From: Phallus indusiatus
Lineage: Eukaryota; Basidiomycota; Agaricomycetes; Phallales; Phallaceae
Direction: 5' to 3'
NCBI GenBank assembly: GCA_027605045.1
Contig: JAQFWX010000037.1
Span: 124,001-188,000 of the forward strand
DNA length: 64,000 bases
Shown here: piece by piece, positions 1 through 12,854 of the stretch
How the letters are laid out: each line of letters begins with the position of its first letter
Numbering within the stretch: the first letter of the stretch is position 1
Notes under the pieces: generated by a model
The model's database searches: none
What the model saw: the letters and a program-made list of their open reading frames with translations, nothing else
Told to the model about the DNA's origin: nothing
Position numbers and translations under genes: made by a program

Positions 1-962
1 ATGACAATCGCATTCATTTAGGACTTGAAACGAGTTTTCATCGGGCTAGTACAATGTTTAAGGAGGCCGGCAAATAGGGTGTTCTGCAGAAAGAAAAAGA
101 CTGAGAACGCCGGGACAACCGTCGACAAAAGAAGAAGGCCGGGCACCCGTGAATTAGCCTCCCTGAAACATCGTCAGCCGGGTGAAATTGAATACATACC
201 ACACTCAACATACAGATATAGAAATTTTGGACGCATAATAACTCTGATCCGATTCACGCCACAAATTCTATAACAGTGAGCATCCGGGGCCTTCTGAAAT
301 TTCATCTAAAAAATTGCGTTTCATCCTCGAAATATAACACTCAGCTGTTTGAACGTTCGGCTTCTGTGAAAATAATAAATTAATATAATACAATACAAAT
401 GAGAGCTCGAGTCCACCGCGACGCCAATTCACGCCACACCGACATCCGACATGATGCAACAAGCACTCATGTCCATATGCGTGCCATATAAACGAATTAA
501 AGTGACGCCAGAAAATCTCTGATCTCAATCACGACGGCTCGGAAAAACTTTTTTTTAGAAGAGAGCTAGAGCTGGTTGGTTGGGCCTCAAGGAAGCTGCC
601 TGTGTGCCCTAATTTCATTTTCTTTCACACTGCCAGTTTCATTACCGGGTTTTCAAGGGTCATCATAAGTTCATAAATCTTGGAGTGCATGTCGGCGTCG
701 AAGTGCCGTTGATGCATTCTACTTTAGGCATGATTCAACGGATGACATATTATTTGACTTTCAACGTAGATGTAAGAAAGTGATACCATATGCGTAAAAA
801 TTTCACTTTAATGGGTCCGTATCACACAATTCTTATAATCTTTGTCGTGAACAAAAAAAATATACTTTGATCAGAGGAAGAAAAAACAAAAACAGGAAGC
901 TTATATTACGTTCTTATAAAAACAGATAAATAACCCACGTTTTTCCTAACTGACAGCCGGTG
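1..962. other. Left-edge stretch, no gene recognised
   Basis: The short open frames here show no family motif and no convincing intron signals. The last part lies just downstream of the stop codon of the minus-strand transporter and presumably holds its 3' untranslated region and terminator. Nothing else could be supported. Confidence 0.5.
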
Positions 963-3136
963 TTAAACCCGCCATCTTCCTCTTTTTTTGGCTAACATCA
1001 TACGTGAAATAACCAAGAGAACAGAGCCAACTAAAACGAGAACCTGTTTTTAAAAAAAAGTTTAATTAATCAACCCAGAAATCTTGCCTAATTGAGCAGA
1101 TGAATGCCTGTAAACTTACTCCACTTAGTATGATCGGACGGTGCCAGGCGTAACGTGGTGCATCAAGGAGTGCACCCATCAAAGGATTGCCAATTAAGAG
1201 TGCAAAGCTCTCAAAAAACATCACAAATCCGCAACGTATCCTATACGGGCAATCATTAAATTGGGCGAGGACATGCATCTGCATTCGGCACGTACCCTAC
1301 TTCACTGACATCGTCAGCAAAGGATGTTACGCCTGCTAGAGTCAGAGCTAAAACTACAAAAAAAAACAGTTATCTGTTTGAACAACCCGGAAACATACGT
1401 AGCCGCAGAGAGTACTCACTTGCACCGGAAACGAATCCGTACAGAATTGCAAAAGTCACTAGACCTTTTACAGTCCCGGCGGCGAACATTGCAAACATCA
1501 AGAAACCGCAACATATTCCTGTGGGACCGACGACTAATCGGGTATTAATGATAAAATCTGGTTTTCTCAAGAGAAGAGAAGGCTTCTTACTGTTCATGGG
1601 TCCATAGAAATCAGCAATAAAGTTCGGTATGATTCGACCCACCAAAGAGGATGCGTTTAAAATTGTAATCTTTTCTCACTCGGTTAGACTAGTGTTGCGA
1701 GATAAAGCATATGGAACCAGATCGCCTACTGAATAAAACGCCAAATTCGCCTCTATCCCGTGAATGACAGCGAAGAGTTGCAAGTAGAAAACTAAAGGCA
1801 CATAAAACGGGGGCGATCTAGAGCATATGGCGCGGAAACTGACATGGAAAGAACAAGCCCCAATAGACAAGCGTGAAACTTAGAAATTAAAATGAATTAA
1901 TGTCCGAAATATGGGAGAGAAAAAAGAAGCAAGTGATGACATACCCTGCAACCGTGAGCATATACGGAGGATCGGTAAAGAGCTTTTTGAGTAATCTAAG
2001 CGAGTCTTCCTTAGGAGAAGGTCTACGACCAGAGAAGCGTGGTTTCATAGTTAAATTTGCAATTAACAGTAAACCAACGAATATGAAGCCTAGATAACTG
2101 GGAAGAACGATATATCGTCAGGGTCCTGGCTTCTTAAGAATGGAAGCCGCCCCTCAATCACACTCTATTGCGAGGGGTAGGGGAGATAAGAAAAGTTACC
2201 ACATACCGAACGCCCCATGCGAATCCGACCTTGGAATCATTGAACAAGTGATTGAGCAAGATAGGAATGAGAATTCCTCCGAGGGATGAGCCTTATTTTA
2301 TCAATTGGTGTTTTTTTTAGGTGTCTATATGTGCATGGCAAAGAGAAAACAATTTGATGGCGAACTAACCAGCGATGGCTATGCCCATAATGAAGGAACG
2401 TCGAACAGAAAAGTAATGTGCGATAATAGAAACCGAAGGAAGGAACATCAACCCGATTGCCGTACCAAGGCCGAGACCTTGGGAAAGGAAAATTTGGTAG
2501 AAATGATGAGGTTGCGTTATCGAAAGCATGAAATGGCTAATTAAAATGAAACGTCAGGGGCGGAGTCAGTTTCCTGAGATGAGCGAGAAGCGCACCAAAA
2601 TAGGTACAGAAGCGAGGATGAGAGGAGCAATGGCTTGAAATATCCTTCATCAAACAGCTTGCCAGAAACTGGACCGAGAGAGAACATTAAGAACAGTTGC
2701 ATCGACCCTATCCAGCTGATTTGGGATGGGGACAGTTCTTTCAGGAAGTCTCTCTGCAACGACAAAAATGAGATGAAGATCAAGACAACGGAGAATATGA
2801 TGGGTCGCACCGTATAGAAGTCTTGGAAGACACCAAAAGCCTGAATGGCGCCGAGGGTGGTAAAGCATACCAGTATACTGTGGAGAGAAGAGAGTTGAAC
2901 CACTTTTACACACGTGAAAGTAATGAAGAAAATATCCACCTTCCTAACACGTTCAGCCAGGCGACCCAGCCTCCGTTGGGAAATGTAATTTCTGGGAGGG
3001 GGGTTGGGGCTGGTGTCGAAGCCACGGTGCGTGGACTGCTCGTCTCAGACCGCGGAAGGTTGCCGTAGGACAGCGGATGCTCAGCCTTGCTCTCGCCAAG
3101 CGACGACGCCTTGATATCTTGTTGGAACTGGAGCAT
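963..3136 (-). CDS. MFS transporter, monocarboxylate-transporter-like (MCH type)
   Basis: Predicted 12-helix plasma-membrane permease of about 475 residues in roughly 12 exons. Residues 1-50 form a polar cytosolic tail rich in Ser, Pro and Thr. It is followed by the family entry motif FPNGGWVAWLNVLG, then AFGVFQDFYT, QISWIGSMQLFLMF, GKLFDEGYF, FLSQGLGLGTAIG and HYFSVRRSFIMGIAIAG. The C-terminal half contains VGRIIPNFIADFYGPMN and FAILYGFVSGA, and the protein ends in a basic tail (AKKRGRWRV, stop at 963-965). Introns are short with GT and AG ends, for example between VLG and ILVCF. The start at 3136 is the first ATG before the polar tail. Yeast MCH relatives carry riboflavin or unknown monocarboxylates, so the substrate here is unknown. 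All expected helices are present and the gene looks intact. Confidence 0.85.
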
Positions 3137-5320
3137 CGTTCAGCAGTGAAATGATTCGATGGCAAGGGAGAGAGAGAACAAGAGCAAAGCGGGCGAGCGA
3201 GCCAAAGTTGAAAGATTCTGGCGAGTCGCATCTGATCCTTATAAAAGGGCGACTGAGGCGTGAATGATGTGTTATACATACATATGATTGACAACCGCCA
3301 TTGCCGTTTATTACACGATTATTACTCGAAAGAAGAAAATGAATTGATGAAATCTACGTCGGAAATTCTCCTGTGGAGAAGTTTCACGAAATGCACTCGA
3401 ATGAGTCGTTTAGGGTATGTATGTACTGCAATCGAGTGACGTCACACATTTGGTCACACAGTGTGTGCGGGGTCTTTCCGAGCTGGACTCGCAGCACCAC
3501 AACTCTGGTTTTGCAAGTCGAGCATCTGAATTACTATTATGTCCATGCCATGCCATGCTGTATATCCCAATTTGTATTCAAATATTCCCTACCCCCAGGA
3601 AGAACAGACTACTTTGATTTCATTTCGGGTTATCCGTGTCAAGAGACGCTCCATTTTTGGTTGTTACTCAACACGCTTTCCAGAAAAAGTGGACTACCCG
3701 CCACAAGTTGTTTTTTTTTATAAAACAGAGTTAATTACCCCCATCAACTATTAAGTCGAGCCTTTTAATATGTGCGTCCGACATCGAGTGGTTTCAAGGC
3801 TGAGGCCGGCAAGTACTATTCCTGGGTGTCCAATAGTTCCCAACGTATCTCTCGGCATTCGGATCAACCTAGCAAAGGGTTTCTCTCCTCATCACATACG
3901 CACGGCACACGGAGAAGAAGAAGAAGCAGAAGCTGTACTTAGAAGAAGAGAACACAGCGACACCACCCCTCAAGAGCCCATAGCTGCTAGCACAACACGC
4001 TCTCCTTTATATTCACATATCGGGATAGAATTGTCCGAGTCGCCACTTTTGGTTATGTAACTCTGCGAGCATCATCAAGCTAAACAGGCATGGGGCCGTA
4101 TGCAATACGTGCTCGGAATACTCCATCAGACCCAATCTCAACAACACGCACGACAAGCATGTCGAAATCTCACTCACCTATTCATCCCGTTCGTCTTTTT
4201 TTTCGAGTCAGGCTTTTCTTTCCCTTTTCTTCGTTTAAACGTGACCACCACTCACTAAAACATGACCAGTGACCTCACAAGGAAGAAGTTTCATTATAGC
4301 ACGTGTCTAGAATCGCGAGTTCGGGCGGATTTCATTTTGGCATTGTTGTTCGGCTTACTTTCTCGCTTGCTCTCTTGCAAGTCATAAGTAGGTAATAACT
4401 TGCTTTTCATACCGTTTAGTCGTAAAGGACCTTGCAAGGGAGGCCTGGACTGACTGCTTCGAGAGAAGCGGTTACTGCAATGACGATCCCGCTTATGAAC
4501 TCGTTTGTCCGGAAATCGCTGTGCAGCGCATGGGGGGTCAATCGTCTTCGTTAGCCTCGAAAGGTCCTTTTTCTAGTCATCTGACTTCATCTACCGCCTT
4601 TGATTGGCCTTGCTCTGACAATCATGAATGGCGGAGCTCAGATATGAAATAACATGACCTCCCACCTTTAACTTTACACAACTAGAAATCGATTTCATCC
4701 ACCAGAAAGTGCTCCAAAAACTATGTATGTATCCACGTCATCTATTACTGGAGGTCGCTTATTCGCTTAGGTGCTTTTTGCGCGTAATAGCGAGAACCCA
4801 CTGCGTATTAGTATGGTGTGGGTATTGTCAGAGCAGTCAACTACTTCATTAATTAATTCCTTCATAATGCTTAATTCATTCGTCAAAACATGTTGATCAT
4901 CAAATAATGGTCCTCGTCTGGAACCAATGTGACTGCTATTGAAAAATATGAATGGACGCCTCCTATACACACGTCGTGTGTTCTCTCCTCCCATCCACGC
5001 GCGCACAAACTCTAAGTATGGGAAATCGATCGTGTCGCTTATCTGCAACCAGTGAGCAACTCTCAGAGAACTCTCTGGATGCTATCTCGCTTTTTTCCAA
5101 AGATACAACATTTTCCGACTCAAGGAAATAAGGTATGTATGCCTGAAATCGAAGACATCCAGAAGCAAGCTCTTCGTATCTGACTGACAGCAATGACACC
5201 TGGAGGAGGACAGCGGGAATGGGAGGAACGATTATATGATTATGTCTCTAATCTGGAGAATTCCGCTGCAGATAGACACCCGTAGATGAAGATCGACATA
5301 GAAACGACGGAAGTTGTATT
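3137..5320. other. Intergenic stretch without a recognised gene
   Basis: About 2.2 kb between the transporter start and the SAM50 stop. Open frames of 60-116 codons occur on both strands (for example around 3373-3723, 3770-4060 and 4963-5199). None shows a domain, conserved motif or a coherent set of exon joins. A TTATAA motif about 105 nt upstream of the transporter ATG could serve its promoter. No RNA gene was recognised. Confidence 0.4.
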
Positions 5321-7432
5321 TTATAAAAAGTCAATTCCAACACCAGCTTGTAACCCCCGCTGTAGCCCATCCGACCGTGCAGCAATAACCGGGAATGCAA
5401 AGTTCAGCTCCACTCTAATAGGACTCAGATGATACATTAGTCCGACTCCAACCGAAACGGAAGGCTTTGAAAGACTAGCGTGGATCGCGTGAGTTAAGGA
5501 GCTCCCTGGATACAATACCATAAGTTTACTGCGGAATAAGCATGCACGGCAAAAAAGGCCTACCAGTGTCTCTGGTATCAAGTCGACCTGCATTGATGAA
5601 GAGATGGGTTTTGATTGGCCAGTGAGCCTTTTTAGGTAGATCTCCGAACAGACTTGCGCCTACAGACCAGTAGATATCACCACCCAGTGAATCATCTAAA
5701 CAAATGTTCGTTTCTTCAGCATGCTCTTATCTGCGAAACAGACCAAAGAATCACTTTTATCTCTAGGACCTAATGCGTTCGTTTTGAATGAACGCAAACT
5801 GAATGGTCCTCCCAATTGAAAACGGTCATTAAAGAACGTTTCACCCGATGGCATCAGAGAATGCAAAACCCCACCACGTGCAGATAAGGACAGTCTCTAT
5901 GTAAGGATGGAGCAAAACAGAAAGCATCAAAAGATTGTTACCATGGTCCAAAGAAACGTTGTCTATCGACAAAATCGCTCGTATTTACCTGACCAAATCC
6001 TAACCGCTGCACGACTTGTGATTCAGCTTCAAATTTTAAAAACGAGGCATCTCCTCCGAGACCGGCCAGTTCGTGGAAAAGTTTCAGGTATGTCCCCTGG
6101 TTAGGTGCGGCGGGTGTATCTCGAGTATCTCGGACAAATGTATGTGACAGAGAAGACTTGAGAGAGAACCCCGCAGCTTCTCGCATACTATACGCAGATC
6201 GAGGGTATTTGAAAATCAGATCAATCATCAAACGTACAATCGGAAATGTTAGATCCGAACATACACACCTGACAGATGCATCCGGTGCGAAGTCAGTCAA
6301 GTGTCGCAACACCCCATCGTATCCAAATTCATGTGAACCGAAAAGAGATGCCGTCTTATAGGGGTAAACATAAACAATTCCACGAAGGAGAAAACACACA
6401 CAGAGAAAACAAACAAGGTTTCCCAAGTCAGATCCCCTATTGCGTCCACGCTCGATAAGGAACTCACTCAGCTCACCCTGATTGTCGCCTTAGCACCTTT
6501 GAGAACCTCCTTGCAACTGGCATAGCTTGAAAGATCTCGATCATTGGAGTAGATTGCCAAAGTTCCACTTGTACGGAGATCGGATGATAAAGGTGCTGTT
6601 AGATGGGCAGAGAACGCATGTCGCGTGAATGAACCGTAAGACATGGCAGCTTCGAATTTCTCTGCTCCTCCAAAGATATTCCGCATACGAGCAGTAACCC
6701 TCTATAGAAGAATAAACAGCGGTTCTTAGTGCGCACGTTCTGTGTGATTCAAATCAAAAAAAAACATACCGCTGTTCCTTCATTGTTTCCTACTTCTGTA
6801 GCCGTTTGGAGAAACTTTCGGCTTTGCTCTCGACATTTGAAAACAATATCGACGTCCTGGCTTGTTGCCAGTTCATCTCGGCTTCTAACAATCGTGGGGT
6901 TGACGGAAGAAAAAATATCCGTACGGACGAGAACGTCCGCAAGACGTCGGGTAGTATGTAAGATAGATTCCAGTGTTTCCGGTTGTACGTTGGGTGAATC
7001 CGGAACGGGTATATTTTGAGAACGCAAGACAGGTTCTATAATCGAGGAAAGGAAAGAATCGCGGGTATGATTTGCGCCTTCTACGCGCACAGCTCGAATC
7101 CGTAGAGGAAGTCTGAGATTTGCGTTCACCTAGAAACAAACGTGCGTTTATCATGCGCGATTCGGAAACAGGTGAGAGGAAAAGGCAACATACAAGTTCA
7201 CCCAGTCTAATCATTTGTGATTCATATTCACCCCGCAGTCGGCGCTGCATACGTTCTTCCTGCCATTTGGCCAAAACATCTTGCTCTTTCGATGGTGGTT
7301 CCGAATCTCTTGGAGCGGATGTGTTTGCTAGTGGAGGCCTCAGCTTAGGCGAAAACATATCATCATCCTACACAATCGTTTTTAAAAATATTGACAAGCG
7401 CAAAAAAGTGGTTTTACCTCATCGCTGAACAT
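5321..7432 (-). CDS. SAM50: SAM50/TOB55, mitochondrial outer-membrane beta-barrel assembly factor
   Basis: Core subunit of the sorting and assembly machinery, which inserts beta-barrel proteins such as porin and TOM40 into the mitochondrial outer membrane. The first exon encodes only MFSDE (7418-7432) and joins to DDMFSPKLRPPL. A POTRA domain follows (VNANLRLPLRIRAVRVEG to the segment ending EGTA). The C-terminal Omp85 barrel shows GSHEFGYDGVLRHL, the family hallmark SLKSSLSHTFVRDTRD, a stretch ending LGGDASFLKFEAESQ, then FQLGGPFS(L/V)RSF, LGPRD, LGGDIYWSVGASLFGDLP, HLFINAGRLDT and the closing strand GVGIDFL. At least eight exons join in frame through short introns, so the gene looks intact. 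It lies 232 bp downstream of BCS1 on the same strand. The identification rests on the ordered barrel motifs. Confidence 0.9.
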
Positions 7433-7664
7433 GGTTTGGGGTTGGCGAAAAGGAATTTTTGGTTGTGTCTCCACAGGTGTCCATAACGCGCCGTCCCGTC
7501 ACTCCCATACGCCATCCTCAACAGTATATCGTCATTTAGTATTGTAATCCTCGAAACTCGAAAGAATATTTGTATTTTACTTTATTCATAGTTACTAAGC
7601 GAGGATATAAACCAAATAATTGATTAATTACACGAAAATATACTTTCGTAAATTACGACTACTT

Positions 7665-9328
7665 TTAACGTTCCTTCTCAGTTAAAACACTCTCACAAGC
7701 CTTGACAGCTTCCAAAGAGCCATGACGTATGAATAACCCTTGTAAAGCAGCCATGCTTATCCGCCGTCCCTGCTCCATATGTCGTCGCACGGTAGACTCC
7801 AAATCTTCAGCAGTATTAGCCAAAGCAGTATCAGATCGTTCTGTGTCTCCGCTTCCATAGAACTGCAGAAACAGCTGTTTAGCTTGTGATGGATCAGCAT
7901 CATCGAGAAACTCGATCATATCTACGCGCCCAGGACGAATCAAGGCGGGGTCAAGGGATTCGATGTGATTGGTAGTCATGAAGACAATGCGCTCTTCGCC
8001 TGAGGCGACACCATCTAGAGCATTTAAAAATCCAGAAAAGGTAATGGAGGATTGGTAACTAAATGGAAATGAGGCTCTTTCCAAATAAAGTAGTGCAGTA
8101 AGGATGTACCGTACCCATCTGCAGTCACCTGAACCCGTTTATTGAATGCCGCGTCGACGTCTTCAATCAAGATGAAACTATGCTCAGGGGCGTTGGATAA
8201 TAAATGATTAATTTTGTCGTCGCCCAGACCTCGTTCCGACAGATTAAGAATGCATATATCATACGACAAAGCTCCAGCCAGCGCCTGGATGAACGAGGAT
8301 TTGCCAGACCCCGGTGGGCCGTGCAACAAGTAACCTCGTCTATAAGGAATGCCTACGAAAGAAAATGATTAGCCCTGTAGTAAAGTTGACGAGTATGCGT
8401 ACCTCTATCAGCGTACCACTGTCTACGTCGCAAAAAGGCTTGGATATCAGACATAACACGATCAGATATTCCAGCCTTAAGAACAACACTGCTCAAAGAT
8501 CGCTTCGAACGAGGTTTACCGAACGTTTTCCAGGAGCCTGCCCAGGGTGTATGAATAACAATTTTACCTTCTTGATCGTTTAACGCCAGTTGTCGCGCTT
8601 CACTCAACAGTAGCGGGAAGAGATAACGATCTTTTGAAAGGGCAGTAAGAGTTACCGTCTCCCATGGAACACCGACGGCCATTGACATCGTTTTGGTTTC
8701 ACGTTCCCGTTTGACCTAAAGAATGGTACAAATGAGACCACTAGAAGACAAGAAGATTGTATGAATCAAACCTGCATCCATGAGCCTCGGTACTTTAGCC
8801 AGTGGACACCGGGACCAGCCACTAAATTAAACACGGCTTCCGAGCTTCCGTTAGGTCGTTGTCGGTACGCGGTTTCAACGCTGAGCTCATGGCTGGGTAT
8901 AAACTTGGACGCAGACGACGATTTACCCTGTCTAGCTTGCCAAGCTAGAAACCAGTCAAATGACTTGTCCCTGTTCGGAATCTCAAGAGCAACGAGCATT
9001 CTCCGACGAGCAATGTGAGCCAAAAAGGCACTGGATCGTCGTAAGGCAGCTAACCCAACGCCAACGCCCTGGATGTTTGTCTGATTTTCGTGATATTAAT
9101 CATGCGAGAGAACTGACCATTAAGCCAAATCCGGCTGAAAAGTAAGGACTTTTCGAGAGTAAGTTTCAGCAACGAACCAGAATTTTGAAAGACGCCTTAC
9201 TTCGAGGCCAGAACATCTTCTAAAATAGATGGCATAAAACTTGACATATTTTTCGATAACGAAACATCATTGAGAGGAGGTCGGTCTACATGTTCTATGA
9301 CACTCGCGGAAGTAGACGAGCTGTCCAT
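7665..9328 (-). CDS. BCS1: BCS1-type AAA ATPase, mitochondrial inner-membrane chaperone
   Basis: BCS1 translocates the Rieske iron-sulfur protein across the inner membrane for complex III assembly. The order of parts fits the family. A short N-terminus starting MDSSSTSAS leads to a hydrophobic segment (AGFGLM joined to [11 protein letters not shown]). A BCS1-specific region follows ([20 protein letters not shown], then [11 protein letters not shown]). The AAA module has Walker [10 protein letters not shown], Walker [11 protein letters not shown], the second region of homology [21 protein letters not shown], and a C-terminal helical lid ending LTEKER. Exons are separated by short introns, including one between DG and the [13 protein letters not shown] exon. 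The start at 9328 is the furthest upstream ATG in frame with the conserved exon, so the N-terminus is the least certain part. The next gene upstream (BAG) is divergent. Confidence 0.88.
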
Positions 9329-9753
9329 TCGTACTGCTTACAAAGCGGGGTCCGAAAATATCTTGACGACTCTCCGCGACACCGTCCGAGACATTACGGA
9401 AAACTAACGGAGGACCAACCATAACCGAGCAAGTCATCAATATGCAATTACTGCATCTGAATCCTATCACATAAATCTCGTGCAATCACTGCATTTCACG
9501 AAAATTTTGGCTTGGTAAACAGCACCGAAAGGTTGAGCGCCTTCCAGACGTTTCCGCCGCCTTCGACTCGGACGATGTGCAGTGCAATGGCTGACGCGTC
9601 CGACTTGAGCTTACGCATTCGCTGACATATCGTAGCTCTGGAAAAGCCCATAAAAGCGGCGAGCAACTTTCCCCGAATATTATCAACATCAACCAGAAAA
9701 CAGTATAATCATTCCAACTCCATTTCCACCTCTCACAATTACCAGCACGCCTC
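9329..9753. promoter_or_regulatory. Divergent promoter region between BCS1 and the BAG-domain gene
   Basis: The 425 bp between the two start codons must contain both promoters and 5' untranslated regions. A pyrimidine-rich stretch (CCATTTCCACCTCTC) lies just before the BAG start, as is common before fungal start sites. A minus-strand open frame at 9486-9764 overlaps the BAG start but has no recognisable motif. Confidence 0.5.
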
Positions 9754-12567
9754 ATGCTTGCCATCTACCCAACTCAAATTCATCCCGTGTACACACGTCC
9801 TGTCTTATATCGGGTTCCGGTTGCAAGGCGCACACCGATCTATCAAGAATCGTACATGAATGCCGCGTCAGACGCAGAACTCTATTTTGCTCTTGAGCAA
9901 CATGCGGAGCGACAGCGTGTCCTGGCTATGCGACAAGCTCAACAGGAGGCACTTCTTCTAGAAGAATATCGTCAAAGACAGCTTAATGCACTTCGGAACA
10001 ACTTCTACGGTCGCAGATCTGCTCGTGCTCCAGTCATTGGTTACATTCAACTCGAGGCTCCTGGTCATAGTCGTCCTTCATTACGGGAGAGACCCAATCC
10101 CGAAATTATCTCTTCATCTGCACACGGCATCAAACCATATGAATCAGACTGGGAAGCATTCAGAAGGCGTAAAGCGCAACAGGTGCGTGTTGCTTATTCT
10201 TTAATTATTTTTTTCAGATTATCTAATTGAGTCGTGGTAGGCCCGGGCGGAATACTTAAACCAACTTGAACAAGGAAGGAAGGTATGTATATATAACACC
10301 ACTCTTCTGTATTAATATCCGCTTATGTGCCATTTTAGGCTTATAATGAATGGGTCAAAGAGCTGGCTGCTAGCACCGAAGAAACACCCAGTATCTCGCA
10401 CACTACGTCCTTGAACCGCAACGTTGACGATAATGATATTCGTGGTACGCCTGCCGAAGTACCACTAGTGAAACATGTGAAAACTCGGAGAATAGATGAT
10501 AGCGATCGGCTTAGGAAAGCAGCTATTCACAATGCTCGTACTCGTGTCATAGAAGGATTGCAAGCTCTTGCCAACGAGGTGAATAGCTTCAAGTGTTTCA
10601 CAAATATAGCTTTATCTTATACATTACAGTTAAACACACAGCGCTCGAATCCTGCTGCTGACGTGACAGAAAAGGTTTCAGCAGTTAATCCCGTGTCGGT
10701 TTCCCAGAAACCTGTCAATAATACACCCGCTGATTCTACCGCACCTCTTAATGAGAACGTCCACAAAGATTCCGAACCACGTACCGAAGGTGCCAGATTA
10801 CGTCGTCGTCGCGAAATTGCAGCCCGTGCTTTACAGAAACATTGGCGTCTTCGTTTAGCCGAGATAGCTGCAGCAAAAGATGCTCACAACACCATTAATT
10901 CTCTCCGTTCTCGCTTCGAATTCCTACAGTCTTCGTTTGTCGCTCCAGAACATTTGGAATTCCGTGAAGATTCCGAGAAGCCGGTTTTGCTCTTTTCTTC
11001 CGATAATGTACCAGTCAACACGTATACACACGAGCTGGACAAGCTGCTAACTTTGGCTGATGGGGTTCCTAGTTCGGGCAACGAAGATGTTCGAAGTGCC
11101 CGGAGGGCTTTCGTCAAGTCTGTTGAGGAAGCTTTGGCGAAAGTGGAACTTTTGATCCAAGATATATGGAATCGACAAAGATCAGCTTCATCTGAAACTG
11201 TATCTGCTCCTATATCGGGCCCCGACGATATTCCTATCGAATCCGCCGTCGACGCCGCTCCCGACTTGGTTACTAGTAACACATCGGTTGACACTTCATC
11301 TTCCATTGCACCTCCTGAAAGAACTACGGATGACGCAAACACGTCATCACCGATTATCAGTGACGAGCTGCATCTACAAGGTTCGCCTTCTTCGGGTCAA
11401 GATACTACCGCCATTGCAATGTCGATAGGTGACGTGAACATTGCCAAGGTACCGGAAGCGGATATCGCCACTTCTCCTGTTCTGGCTGACGTTTCGCCCA
11501 ATGCCCCGACTACCCAATCTTCTGAAGATGTTCGCCAATCTCCTGCGGAGGCCAACACTATTTCCATTTTTACTCCAGACGTTGAAACCCGTCAACCCTC
11601 GCACTCTTCCGATGCCTCAGATGACATTCCGACTGGTAATTCTAATCCGACAGTCTCCGATCCTTCGTCTCAGGTGGTTGTATTAGAAGAAGACCCCGAG
11701 GTCTTCTTGAACGTTGGAGCTGAAAATAACAGTAACCATACCTCTATTGAACCTCACCACGTCGTCGCGCTCCAGACCATCGAGACACCCGTCCTTGTGA
11801 CTCCCGACTTAATTAACAATACAAATCCCCATGAAGAACTCGCAAATGATCACGCAAGATTAGAAGCTCAAGTAGGCGCGGACATCAACATCATTAGCAC
11901 CATTAACGGCAGTGGTGCTTCTTTCGCGGCATGTGATTTAGACTCTACAACAGCCATTTCCGAGCCTTCCCAGTACCCTCAGACCAACACCATCCATGCT
12001 CCAACCTCGTTGCGTTCAAGTGATAAGGTTGACTTTGTTTCCGAGTCAACACAGCCTGCTCAAATGGAAATAGGTGGAGCTTCCAATCCAGTGGCTGAGC
12101 CCGGCGAGAGTCGGAACGAGGACGTACAACACTTGTCTGGGGCACTTTCGTCGCCTGACAATGTCAAAATTACCCTAATATCGGAAGCCGTGAGAACGTC
12201 ATCCGAACCGAATTCGAACGGGGCGTTAGACGCGGTGCAAAGCGTTCCGGTTGTGGTGGTGTCAAGCTCGCCATTTCCGCCGGACACACTCCCAGAAACC
12301 GTGTACGTTCCTCGTGAAAATGAAGAAGCGCCGTCGACTTCTGCTTTAGATGACCTTTTTGTTTCACAAGAAGCAAACGTGGATAATGAACGTGAACAAC
12401 TTGACGTTGTTTATCCTGATTCGTCGTCTTCCGATGGTGATGACATGCTGGACGCAGACACAAAACAGAACGTCGAGCCTACACGATCCGAAACTATTGA
12501 TCCAGACATTGAAGTGCTTGAGGCGAAGAGCGTTAGCGCTGGCTCAGATGAATATGAACTCGTCTGA
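9754..12567 (+). CDS. BAG-domain protein with long acidic, Ser/Thr-rich tail
   Basis: Predicted Hsp70 nucleotide-exchange cochaperone. Exons: 9754-10182, 10241-10282 and from 10339, with a further candidate intron at 10579-10629. That intron has GT and AG ends and is 51 nt, a multiple of three, so splicing changes the length from 899 to 882 residues without shifting frame. The N-terminal part is rich in Gln, Glu and Arg and probably coiled coil (residues 40-80), with the block IGYIQLEAPGHSRPSLRE. The BAG region spans about 10820-11190. It begins with an IQ-like helix ARALQKHWRLRLAEI, continues through INSLRSRFEFLQSSF, and ends with helices ARRAFVKSVEEALAKVELL and IQDIWNRQ. The remaining roughly 460 residues are low complexity, rich in Ser, Thr, Pro, Asp and Glu, and end in EYELV. 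No frame breaks were seen. Confidence 0.8.
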
Positions 12568-12854
12568 GTTGGGTTTCATGTTTCATCTAAGTAGAGATAT
12601 GCACGCATATATGTATCCATATTTTTAATCTTACTTATCACATACATATGTAATATAATAATTAAATTATAGATAAGATGGGACCGCTATGACGAGATGG
12701 CGCGATACAAATCCAATCAAAGTGAAGCATCCAATTCACAAGAAAGTCGTACTCAAGTAATTTTTTCAGACAATTGAATAGACATCATATCATATATTTA
12801 CTGTGAATAATACATGACCGACGCCCCGTACAACTGGTACCTTAGGACTTAATT

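Noticed and set aside
3373..4060. Several plus-strand frames of about 70-116 codons
   Set aside because: They overlap each other in different frames without conserved motifs or coherent splice sites.
4380..4640. Possible structured small RNA in the intergenic region
   Set aside because: Some local inverted repeats are visible but no box or conserved motif of a known RNA class could be identified.
9486..9764. 92-codon minus-strand frame overlapping the BAG start
   Set aside because: Sits in the divergent promoter region and overlaps the well-supported BAG start; no recognisable motif.
10884..11342. 152-codon minus-strand frame within the BAG gene
   Set aside because: Antisense shadow of a codon-biased coding region; the plus-strand frame has the BAG domain.
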